Source: JBBRUG01 sp038247995
GTDB lineage: Bacteria; Chloroflexota; Chloroflexia; Chloroflexales; Chloroflexaceae
NCBI GenBank assembly: GCA_038247995.1
Contig: JBBRUG010000042.1
Location: 1-25,083, forward strand
Length of the DNA: 25,083 nucleotides
Direction: 5' to 3'
Under the pieces are notes generated by a model. It had not been told where the DNA came from. It saw only the letters and a list, made by a program, of their open reading frames with translations, and ran no database searches. A program made the translations under genes and the position numbers. Shown one piece after another: positions 14,458 to 22,076 of the stretch (its first letter is position 1; every line of letters starts with the position of its first letter).

Positions 14458-16785
14458 CTAGCGCGTCGCCAGAGGCAGGTAGAGTCGCAACGGATCAACG
14501 GTACTGGTCAGCACGCTGCTTGACGCAAGGCTCGTTCCAGATTGCACGCCATCGGGATCGCTGAAGGTTGTGCGCAATTCATAGCTCTGCAGCGGGCCAC
14601 TCATGTCCAGCGTCGCGGTGAAGCTGCCCGCACCACGAGCCAGCGTCGCCGTTTGCCAGGCCGTTGCACCAACTGCGCGCCATTCCAGCGCAACCGAGCC
14701 GTCATTGTTCATGTCACTGCCGAAGGGCACCGTTACCACAATGCTGTTGCCCCAACGCCCACGCGCCGGCGCAACCACCATCCGATCCGGGTTCGGGCTG
14801 CGCGTAACCGGCGTGTAGCTAACCAGCGCCGTGGCGCTCGCCAACGGGTAGGATCGGCCCAGCAGCGCCGGGATCGCCTGCCAGGTCGCCAGATCGTTGC
14901 TTGTACCGGGCGTGAAGAACGATCCTTCTTCCCAGGTGTAGGTGAATGGGCCGTCAGGCTTCTGGTAGAGTGCCAGCGCTTCAAAGGGCGAGCGCCCACC
15001 TTTACGCCAGTCGTTCGCGACATCCTCGCCGGCGGCAATCAGTCCTTGTAGCGCGTAGGCCGTCGAGTTCGGGTTGCCCCAGCCGCCCAGGGTATCTTGC
15101 TGAGCGCGTAAAAAAGCCACAGCCGACTCCAGCGCCGGATTACCGGCAGCAACCCCGGCAGCCCGCAGCGCTTGCAGCGCCAGGCCGGTGGTATCCACAC
15201 TGCCCCACGCGCCATTTTCAGCTTGTAGGCTAATCAAGTAACTGATCGCCGCCTCAGGCATCGGCTCGCTGGCGGCGGTCAGGCCCAGGATGGCGAAGCT
15301 CTGACTGAGCGGTGTCGGCGCACCGCTGCTGAAGCCGCGCACCGCCGTGGTGCTATAGGCACCAGTTGCCGCGATATACGTCGCCTGAAGTTCACGCACC
15401 AGATCCAGCGGGTCGCCGCCGACGTCGACGCCGAAGGATCTTGGATCAGCCCCCGCACCGGCAAGCGCCAGGATTGCCTTGCCGGTTTGCGCCGGGAAAA
15501 GCGTTCCCGTCACGTCACGGGTATAGTCCAATACTTCGGCAGCCAGAAAATCCAGCGCCGACGCCGCACCGACACTCACCGTCGCTGGGTTGTAGCCTGC
15601 CGCACTAAAGGCAAGTACCGCATCAAGCGAACCACCAACGCTCGGGTTGCCGCCGAAGCCCCACGAACCAGCGCCGCCTTGTGTTGCAGCAACATACGCC
15701 AGGGCCTGTGCGGCGCGCAGTTCCCGACCCGCCAGCGGCAACGGTGCCCGGGCAAGCCCGGCAATCGCGTGGGCCGTGCCAAGGGCATTGCCGCCAAAGC
15801 TGCCGTCCTCGTTCTGGAGCGCCCGCAACGCCGTGAGCGGATCGCCGTTCGCCGTGGCCCAACTAGCCGTGGGATGCGTGAAGCCTACAGCAACCGCAGC
15901 CTGGATCACAAACGCCGTTGCATCGGCGCTGGCAATGCCCTCAAATCCCCATGCGCCACTCACTAACTGCTGGCTCCGCAGAAAGGCCAGGCCATCCTGA
16001 ATCGCGCTATCAGTCGGCGCAATCCCCTGTGCAAGCAGCGCCTGGATCACGATCGCCGTCGTGTCCACATCGCCCCCGAACCCAAAGCCCCAGCCACCGT
16101 CCGGCTCTTGCAGATCAAGCAGAAACTGAAGCGCTGCCGGCGGCGCTGCTGTCTGCACGCCCGCCAGGCCCAGCAACACGAATGACTGGCTCAGCGTTCC
16201 GGCAGCGCCGCTACTGAAGCCGAGCGACGCGGTGCTACTGTAGGCGCCGGTGGCCGGCTGAAAGGTGCTCGTCAGTGTGCTGATCAGATCGATCGGCTGG
16301 CCGGCGTTGGGGTGGCCGGTTGGGTAATTGCCGAAGCCGCTCGGCGTCGCATCACCCGCCGCAACGGCGAGTGCCAGCAACCCGAGACGCCCAGGGAACG
16401 CAACATTCGCAAGGTCGTGGGTATAGCTGTAGGCACGGTTTTCCAGATAGTCCAGCGCCGTCTGATTCGTTCCACTGGTGAGCGTATCTACAGGCAAGCG
16501 AGCCGCATTGAGCGCCAGCGCCGCCTTGATCGTCGTGAAATCGTCGCTCTGACCGGGCGTAAAACCCTCGAAACCGCCATCGGCGCGCTGCACATTGCGC
16601 AAGTAGGCAACCGCAGCGGAAAGCTCCGGCGTATCGACAATCGGGTACGCTGTACGCGGTGTTGTAAAAGCTACCGATGCCGTCGTTTGCGGCGCGGCAA
16701 GCAGTGTCGGCGCCAAGGCGGCCACAGCCGTCAGGGTAAGCAGAGCCAGAACCCATGCAATGCAAAACATGCGTAAGGGGCGCAT
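14458..16785 (-). CDS. Secreted double alpha-toroid protein (prenyltransferase/squalene oxidase-like repeats), candidate B12-binding
   Basis: A 775-aa exported protein: signal peptide 1-31 (ending LAAPQT), two alpha-toroid units and a C-terminal beta domain. Unit 1 spans about 57-346 and unit 2 about 356-640; both hold repeated motifs such as QEPDGGWGFG, QNEDGSFGG and QAENGAWG followed by DTT-xxx-QAL. The units are duplicates: residues 112-280 and 411-570 share GAYS-ST/TTA, GFSSGA and LSQSF-LLGL. No squalene-cyclase catalytic DXDD motif is seen, fitting a binding rather than a catalytic role, as in the alpha barrel of transcobalamin. Residues 650-765 form a beta domain (GRWGNSIVVTVPFGSD), and the end is LYLPLATR. 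Start ATG 16785 has GAGGAG six bases upstream. As first gene after a cobalamin riboswitch, corrinoid capture is inferred; a structural glycoprotein role remains possible. Confidence 0.85.
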   Translation of the reverse strand: MRPLRMFCIAWVLALLTLTAVAALAPTLLAAPQTTASVAFTTPRTAYPIVDTPELSAAVAYLRNVQRADGGFEGFTPGQSDDFTTIKAALALNAARLPVDTLTSGTNQTALDYLENRAYSYTHDLANVAFPGRLGLLALAVAAGDATPSGFGNYPTGHPNAGQPIDLISTLTSTFQPATGAYSSTASLGFSSGAAGTLSQSFVLLGLAGVQTAAPPAALQFLLDLQEPDGGWGFGFGGDVDTTAIVIQALLAQGIAPTDSAIQDGLAFLRSQQLVSGAWGFEGIASADATAFVIQAAVAVGFTHPTASWATANGDPLTALRALQNEDGSFGGNALGTAHAIAGLARAPLPLAGRELRAAQALAYVAATQGGAGSWGFGGNPSVGGSLDAVLAFSAAGYNPATVSVGAASALDFLAAEVLDYTRDVTGTLFPAQTGKAILALAGAGADPRSFGVDVGGDPLDLVRELQATYIAATGAYSTTAVRGFSSGAPTPLSQSFAILGLTAASEPMPEAAISYLISLQAENGAWGSVDTTGLALQALRAAGVAAGNPALESAVAFLRAQQDTLGGWGNPNSTAYALQGLIAAGEDVANDWRKGGRSPFEALALYQKPDGPFTYTWEEGSFFTPGTSNDLATWQAIPALLGRSYPLASATALVSYTPVTRSPNPDRMVVAPARGRWGNSIVVTVPFGSDMNNDGSVALEWRAVGATAWQTATLARGAGSFTATLDMSGPLQSYELRTTFSDPDGVQSGTSLASSSVLTSTVDPLRLYLPLATR

Positions 16786-16842
16786 AGTACACTCCTCGTT
16801 TATTAGTCGATCACGTGTCCATCATCAGGCCCAAACAACAAA

Positions 16843-16872
16843 CGACCGCCCGACAGGATCGTCGGGCGGTCG
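16843..16872 (-). terminator. Intrinsic terminator of the riboswitch expression platform
   Basis: On the minus strand CGACCGCCCGAC pairs perfectly with GTCGGGCGGTCG (12 bp, six-base loop) and is followed by TTTGTTGTTT. It lies between the cobalamin aptamer and the first gene of the operon, about 57 bases before its start codon, so it can stop transcription early when B12 is bound. Confidence 0.8.
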
Positions 16873-16914
16873 CGGTGAGCTGTAACAGTAGGCAAGCCCA
16901 CGCTGGGGCTATGC

Positions 16915-16929
16915 TTATGGTTCAGCCAT
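16915..16929 (-). CDS. Possible 4-codon leader peptide (MAEP)
   Basis: Behind a near-perfect ribosome binding site (AAGGAGGG, nine bases upstream), ATG GCT GAA CCA TAA is found between the aptamer and the terminator. It is too short to judge as a gene. The SD-like run may instead belong to RNA structure; the word GAACCATA is repeated around it. Confidence 0.2.
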   Translation of the reverse strand: MAEP

Positions 16930-16979
16930 ATGGTTCCACCCTCCTTAGGTAGCGCGAAGGAAAGGTCAGAAAAGACAAC

Positions 16980-17140
16980 GGCGCTCGACCTGACTTAGAG
17001 CGTTTCAGACGCTCATCACAGTTGCGCGACAGTGTCGGACTCACACCGACTTCGGCTTTTACCCTGGCATCCGGGCCAACGGGACCGCTGCTTGACTGTT
17101 ATGAACTTAGGACACGTACACTGCGCGACACCTCCGCTGC
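16980..17140 (-). ncRNA. Cobalamin riboswitch
   Basis: Read on the minus strand, the RNA has the hallmarks of the cobalamin aptamer: AGGTGTC near the 5' side (17133-17127), GGGTAAAAGCCGAAG, GTCGGTGTGAGTCCGAC, then the B12 box GCGCAACTGTGA (17027-17016) and a closing AAGTCAGGTCGAGC (16996-16983). The B12 box has GCAACTG where GCCACTG is usual. It sits between a strong promoter and an intrinsic terminator, so it most likely acts by B12-dependent transcription termination. Ends of the aptamer are approximate. Confidence 0.92.
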
Positions 17141-17159
17141 CTCTGTGCAAGACGCGGTA

Positions 17160-17188
17160 ACTATAGCACCGCCGGCCCATACCGTCAA
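17160..17188 (-). promoter_or_regulatory. Promoter of the B12 uptake operon
   Basis: On the minus strand TTGACG (17188-17183) and TATAGT (17165-17160) are spaced by 17 bases. The predicted start near 17153 is about 20 bases before the riboswitch aptamer. The -35 box begins only five bases after the stop codon of the upstream GGDEF gene. Confidence 0.8.
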
Positions 17189-17192
17189 CCGA

Positions 17193-18818
17193 CTACTCAA
17201 CAACCACGTATGTACTGCGTTCTACCAGCTTGGCCTGCTTTTTGGCCACTACCGAGCGCTGCGCGATCTCGCCGGGATGGCTGAACGGGCGGCGGGCGCT
17301 ACTTACCACTACAATCGAGAGCGACAACAGCGGAAAACTGGCCGGCTGGCCGCGGCGATCAACCCCGATAATATACCCGCGGTTACGCGCCTCCGGATCG
17401 TAGAGGAGCGGCGCTGCTGCATCAAAATTCCGAATAATCTCACGGCATACTCCTTCGACCCGCTCTGGCGTACTGATCACAATAAAATCGTCGCCGCCGA
17501 TATGCCCAACAAAATCATCGGCATTCCCCACAGCACGAATTGCGTCAATCAGGATCTGCGCCGTGCGCTGGATCACGGCATCGCCTTTGAGGAAGCCATA
17601 CGCATCGTTATAGGCTTTAAAATTGTCCAGATCGCAATAACAAACCGCAAACGGCGTCTGCTGCTCGATCCGCTGGAGCATCGCCCGCTCGATCGCCAGG
17701 TTACCCGGCAGGCGCGTCGATGGGTTAGCGCCGCCCTCACGTTCACTCCGCCGCATCGCCGCCTGCACCCGCGCGCTCAACTCGGCAGCGCTGAACGGCT
17801 TGGTGATATAATCGTCGGCGCCAAGTTGCAGGCCGCGGACCTTCTCCGCCGGCGAGTTCAAGGCCGAAAGCAGCAGGATCGGCGTGAGCTGCGTCTGCGG
17901 GCGCGCCCGCAATCCACCAAGGACAATAAAGCCATCGAGATCCGGCAGCAAGAGATCGAGCAGCACCAGATCGAACTGGCGTTCACGCACGATCTGCAAC
18001 GCCGCCGTGCCATTATGCACTGTTGTCGTCAGGTAGCCTTCTTCGCGGAACTGCTGCGCAATCAGTTGGGCGATATCAGGTTCATCATCCACAATCAGTA
18101 AGTGCGGCGTACTGCGCCCCTCGCCCTGCGCCTCACTCAGCACCTGTACAATCGCCTCGGCCAGCATCGGCGCAGTTAGCCCGACATCAAGCAACGACCA
18201 GTTGTGCGCAACGTCACTCGACATATCCTCAGGCTTGGCAAGCACGACCAATGGCGTTGATTTGGTGTCCGGATCTTCTTGCAGAATCGGCACCGTAATC
18301 CGGCTTTGCTCATCGAGCGCAAATTCAAGCACAATTGCCGCCGGGCGTTCACGACGCGCCAGATCCAGGCCGAGTGCTGCGCTGGAGGCTAACAACACCG
18401 GCACACCGCGCTCCTCAAGCGTGGCCTCCAATCTATGCCCCAGTTCGGCGCGCGCGATAATCAGCACCGTTCCTGTCGCCGCCGGTACGCTGGCCAGGCC
18501 CGGACTATGCTCGGGCGTTGGCACGATCGGCGCAGCTGTTGTCGGCGGGAGCGCCTGGTAGAACGTTGCCACCGGCAGATGGATTTGGATCTGCTGATCG
18601 TGTGCGGTAGCGTGATTGATCAGCAGATCACATGTCGCCCGCAGGCGCGCAGTACTGCGCTCCAGGGTCTGCAATAGCTCACTGAGGCGTACATCATCAC
18701 CCGCACCATACCGCCGACGCAACAAACTTGCCGAACCTTGCAGCGCGGTAAGTGGGGATATGAGCGTATGGATAAAGGCGTCGAGTTCAGGCGGAAGCTG
18801 ATCCATCGTCGCGCTCAT
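17193..18818 (-). CDS. Receiver-GGDEF response regulator with degenerate kinase-like N-terminus
   Basis: A 541-aa protein. Residues 10-75 resemble a HisKA helical hairpin (FIHTLISPLTALQG, SLLRRR), but the HELRTP phospho-His box is collapsed, so it is probably only a dimerisation element. Residues 117-230 are a receiver-like fold without the phospho-Asp, and 238-355 a complete receiver (D244, D245, D288, S318, K340). The C-terminal GGDEF domain (about 370-520) has DLDNFKAYND (396-405) and the active-site variant GGDDF (441-445); the I-site position reads NADD, lacking Arg. Asp instead of Glu may reduce or preserve diguanylate cyclase activity, which cannot be decided here. It overlaps the histidine kinase gene by 32 bases; a second ATG at 18806 is possible. 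No terminator follows. Confidence 0.88.
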   Translation of the reverse strand: MSATMDQLPPELDAFIHTLISPLTALQGSASLLRRRYGAGDDVRLSELLQTLERSTARLRATCDLLINHATAHDQQIQIHLPVATFYQALPPTTAAPIVPTPEHSPGLASVPAATGTVLIIARAELGHRLEATLEERGVPVLLASSAALGLDLARRERPAAIVLEFALDEQSRITVPILQEDPDTKSTPLVVLAKPEDMSSDVAHNWSLLDVGLTAPMLAEAIVQVLSEAQGEGRSTPHLLIVDDEPDIAQLIAQQFREEGYLTTTVHNGTAALQIVRERQFDLVLLDLLLPDLDGFIVLGGLRARPQTQLTPILLLSALNSPAEKVRGLQLGADDYITKPFSAAELSARVQAAMRRSEREGGANPSTRLPGNLAIERAMLQRIEQQTPFAVCYCDLDNFKAYNDAYGFLKGDAVIQRTAQILIDAIRAVGNADDFVGHIGGDDFIVISTPERVEGVCREIIRNFDAAAPLLYDPEARNRGYIIGVDRRGQPASFPLLSLSIVVVSSARRPFSHPGEIAQRSVVAKKQAKLVERSTYVVVE

Positions 18819-21693
18819 TTCGCTTGATCACATGCATAATCGCGCCGATCAGGCGCTCAGCAGTAATCGGTTTTTCCAGGTAGCCGGCCACCTGAGGGGC
18901 GTTGCTCTGAAGTTCACTCCGATCCGCAGGGTCGTTTCCAGTGAGAAAGATCACCGGCAGCGTCTCAGTCAGTGGATTCTGCGCCAGGCGTTGCAGCACC
19001 TCATAGCCATTTAGTTCGGGCATTTTTATGTCAAGTAATATCACGTTCGGTTGCTGTTTAGCAGCGAGTTCAAGCGCCTGAAAGCCATCGGCAGCGCCGA
19101 GCGCCCGCAACCCGTGGCGCCGTATCAGCCGCACCAATACCGGACGCACGTGTTGATCATCATCAACCACCAACACCAACGGTTGGGGATGCTCCAGCAA
19201 TTCCTGCGCTTGGACAGCAATCGCGCTTGGTGTCGTCGTACGCGCCAGCTTCACAACATCGTGCGGGGTTACAACCTGCGGGTCGGCAAGAACTAGCACG
19301 CCGAGGGCCTGCGTGGCCGGGTCGCTGCGCAAGTTGTTCAGCAATTCTGCTTCCGGGCTTTGGGCGGATCCAACGTCAATTACAACCAGCGCAGCCCCTA
19401 CACGCGCAACTTCAGTCGGCGTAAGGCGCAGAATCGGCTGCACGGTTCTTCCGGTTGCCTCCAACGCGGCGCGCAGAATCGTCCGCCGGTCTTCATCGGT
19501 AGCGATCAAGCCAACCACAACTGGCCGTAGGTGGGCCGCGAGCGCACTAGGATCGGCCAACGGCAGGGTGAAGCTGAAGCTACTGCCTTCTTGAGGCGTA
19601 CTGATCAGCCAGATTCGCCCGCCGTGTTCCTCTACCAGGGCCTTGCAGATCGACAATCCAAGGCCGGTGCCGCCGGTGTCGCGCGTTGTAGAATTGTCAA
19701 TTTGTTGAAATTTCTGGAACAAACGATGCTGATCTTCGGCGGCAATACCACGCCCCCAATCGCGCACCGTAAAGGCAATCATTTTACCCTCGTGACGTGC
19801 GCTCAACAGCACCTGCTGACCTTGCGGCGAAAACTTAATCGCATTCGACAACAAATTCACCAGAATCTGCACAGCGCGATCGCGATCAGCATAAACATCC
19901 GGCAAATCCTGCAGCAAATCAAGTTCAACTTCAATCGCCCGCGTATCCGCGAAGGCGCGCACCTCATCAGCTGCCGATTCACCAAGATCGAATGGCGGAT
20001 GCGCGGCCCGCTGTAACTGAATGCGCCCCTGCTCGATCCGGGCAACATCGAGCATATCGCTGATCAAGCGGATCAAGCGTTCCGTATTCGAGAGGGAAAT
20101 ACTGAGCAAGGCAGTCGCACGCGGCGGCAGATCACCGCCAATGCCGGTACGCCCCTGCTGTGGCTGGCCAAGAATGAGTTGGAGTGCGCCTTGAATGCTC
20201 GTTAGCGGCGTGCGCAGTTCATGCGACACAGTCGCCACAAAATCATTCTTCATGCGTTCCACCTCGCGCTCGCGCGTAATATCGCGGAAAACGAGAATGC
20301 GCCCCAGCACCCGTTCGTGCACATCCATCACTGGCGCTGTAAAACACTGGAGTAAGCGCGCCTCAGGCTGAATCAAGCGAAATTCGGCGACAGCGCGTGC
20401 TCCTGGCGAGCGCAGTTGGGCGGTAATCCAGCTCGCGAAACGATCGCCATTCTCGAAGATCCGTGCAAGCGCAGCCTGGAGCTGTTCGTAATCACGACCA
20501 AGCAGTTCATGCTCACTCAGGCCAAAAAAGAAGCGTGCGCGGCGATTAACCAACATTAGGCGCCAACGCTCATCAAGCATCAGGATCGCATCATTCGTCG
20601 CATCGACCACAGCCCGTGTGCGCTCCTGTTCAGCGCGCGTTTGCGCAAAGAGGCGGGCATTCTCGATGGTTACCGCGATCTGACGCGCAACGACTTGTAA
20701 GATCCGGATCTGACGCGGCGTAATTGTAGTTCCCGGAATGGCGGTAGCCTGAAAAACACCGGTCAACCAACCACCGGCGAGGAGCGGCACGCTTACTAAC
20801 TTTGCAATATTCAAGCGTTCCAGAGCAGCATACAGAGCTGGTGCATCGCCCTGCTCAGGCCCAAGCATAAACGCACCAGAGTGCGCGGTTTGGATCGCGA
20901 GGCCGAGCGTATGCACTACCAATGGTTCATGCCATAGCACATCGACCTGGGTTCCCATCTGCTCAATTGAGCGCCGGTTTTGCACAGCCGCCACCTGCAC
21001 AGCCTTATACTCATCGTCGTAGAGCAGAATGGCGCCGCCGCTCAGATCGAGAATCTCCAGTAGCGGACGGATCAGTTTCTGGAGCAATTGATCAAGCACA
21101 CTACTATAGAGCAAGCCAACGTCGGTGATCGCGTTCACTAAGGCCAAAACCTGATCATCATCAGCCTGGTGATCCAAGGTATCCGGTAGCCAATGCATGA
21201 GCGCTTGCACAGCATCGTCGCCTACCTCCGCCATCAACACCGGCCAATCAGGTGGCACTGTCTGCGGCGGCTTCCAGCCCACAATCAGCACGCTGTAGAG
21301 CCGTTCACGCACAACGAACGGAATCAGGCCATATTCAAGGGGGCGATCATCGTCGTGCGCCTGACGTAACCAGGGCAATTTGGCGCTTGCCGCCTCACCA
21401 GCCAGGCATATCTTCAGTTCTGCCAGCTCAGTGCCTCCCGTCATCCGCTCGGGGAAAACGGCGGAGCCAGAACTCACCGTATAAACTAATTGATCGCCCT
21501 GGGCCTGATACATAACCGCCCAGGTGCAACCCAAAAGCGCACTACAGCCTGCTGTAAGCGTATGCAGCACTTCAGTCGTACTGGCAGCCCGATAGATTTG
21601 CCGCGTCAGGCGGAGCAGAGGAACGGCTCCTTCGTCGGCCAAGCTGTGCGGCGGAGGAGGAACGTGGGGGCGATCAAGCTGCGTGGGGCTCAT
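18787..21693 (-). CDS. Hybrid sensor histidine kinase (GAF-GAF-PAS-HisKA-HATPase-REC)
   Basis: A 968-aa soluble hybrid kinase. Two GAF-like sensor regions (about 25-170 and 185-350) precede a PAS domain (about 357-475). HisKA has the phospho-accepting H491 (SHELRTPLTSIQG). The ATP-binding domain shows the N box with N617 (LLSNAIKFSPQG), G1 DWGRGI and G2 GTGLGLSICKALVEEHGG. Residues 722-835 form a receiver-like fold without the acidic pocket, and 838-957 a complete receiver (D844-D846, D888, T918, K941). No membrane segment is visible, so it senses an internal or diffusible signal. It overlaps the single-receiver gene upstream by 20 bases and the GGDEF gene downstream by 32 bases, so the four genes probably form one phosphorelay operon with cyclic-di-GMP output. 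Confidence 0.93.
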   Translation of the reverse strand: MSPTQLDRPHVPPPPHSLADEGAVPLLRLTRQIYRAASTTEVLHTLTAGCSALLGCTWAVMYQAQGDQLVYTVSSGSAVFPERMTGGTELAELKICLAGEAASAKLPWLRQAHDDDRPLEYGLIPFVVRERLYSVLIVGWKPPQTVPPDWPVLMAEVGDDAVQALMHWLPDTLDHQADDDQVLALVNAITDVGLLYSSVLDQLLQKLIRPLLEILDLSGGAILLYDDEYKAVQVAAVQNRRSIEQMGTQVDVLWHEPLVVHTLGLAIQTAHSGAFMLGPEQGDAPALYAALERLNIAKLVSVPLLAGGWLTGVFQATAIPGTTITPRQIRILQVVARQIAVTIENARLFAQTRAEQERTRAVVDATNDAILMLDERWRLMLVNRRARFFFGLSEHELLGRDYEQLQAALARIFENGDRFASWITAQLRSPGARAVAEFRLIQPEARLLQCFTAPVMDVHERVLGRILVFRDITREREVERMKNDFVATVSHELRTPLTSIQGALQLILGQPQQGRTGIGGDLPPRATALLSISLSNTERLIRLISDMLDVARIEQGRIQLQRAAHPPFDLGESAADEVRAFADTRAIEVELDLLQDLPDVYADRDRAVQILVNLLSNAIKFSPQGQQVLLSARHEGKMIAFTVRDWGRGIAAEDQHRLFQKFQQIDNSTTRDTGGTGLGLSICKALVEEHGGRIWLISTPQEGSSFSFTLPLADPSALAAHLRPVVVGLIATDEDRRTILRAALEATGRTVQPILRLTPTEVARVGAALVVIDVGSAQSPEAELLNNLRSDPATQALGVLVLADPQVVTPHDVVKLARTTTPSAIAVQAQELLEHPQPLVLVVDDDQHVRPVLVRLIRRHGLRALGAADGFQALELAAKQQPNVILLDIKMPELNGYEVLQRLAQNPLTETLPVIFLTGNDPADRSELQSNAPQVAGYLEKPITAERLIGAIMHVIKRNERDDGSASA

Positions 21694-22069
21694 CGGTGGT
21701 GTCTGTACTTGCGCCGATCATCACGCGGATTCGGGTTGCGAGATGAAAGACATCAAACGGCTTCACAATATAGCCGTGAGCGCCAATCGCTAACCCACGT
21801 TGCACCTCCAGTTCTTGCGAACGCGCAGTGAGGAAAATCACTGGCAGGCTCGCTGTCTGGGGGTTAGCTTTCAACTGAGCACACGCGTTGAAGCCATCTA
21901 CGCGCGGCATCATTACATCCAATAGAACGACATCAAAGTGGTCTTGTGCCAGACAATCCAGAGCAGCCTGACCATCGCCTACCGCAGTAACTTCACAGCC
22001 CGCATCTTCCAGGGCCAATCGGGTAATAATCCGAATATCGGGTTCGTCTTCGGCAAGTAAAACTTTCAT
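21674..22069 (-). CDS. Single-domain response regulator (CheY-like)
   Basis: A 131-aa protein consisting almost entirely of a receiver domain: acidic pocket EDE (in LLAEDEPD), phospho-Asp in VVLLDVMMPRVDG, Thr in VIFLTARS and Lys in GYIVKPFD. It has no output domain, so it likely acts as a phosphate shuttle or by protein contact. Start is ATG 22069 with GAGG five bases upstream; an upstream ATG at 22129 would add 20 residues that overlap the preceding gene and do not belong to the fold. It starts seven bases after the stop of the 7TM-GAF gene, and its end overlaps the hybrid kinase start by 20 bases. Confidence 0.92.
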   Translation of the reverse strand: MKVLLAEDEPDIRIITRLALEDAGCEVTAVGDGQAALDCLAQDHFDVVLLDVMMPRVDGFNACAQLKANPQTASLPVIFLTARSQELEVQRGLAIGAHGYIVKPFDVFHLATRIRVMIGASTDTTDEPHAA

Positions 22070-22076
22070 GGCAACC

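Noticed and set aside
14458..16785. Terpene/squalene cyclase function for the toroid protein
   Set aside because: Repeats fit the fold, but the catalytic DXDD motif was not seen, the protein is secreted, and the riboswitch context favours ligand binding.
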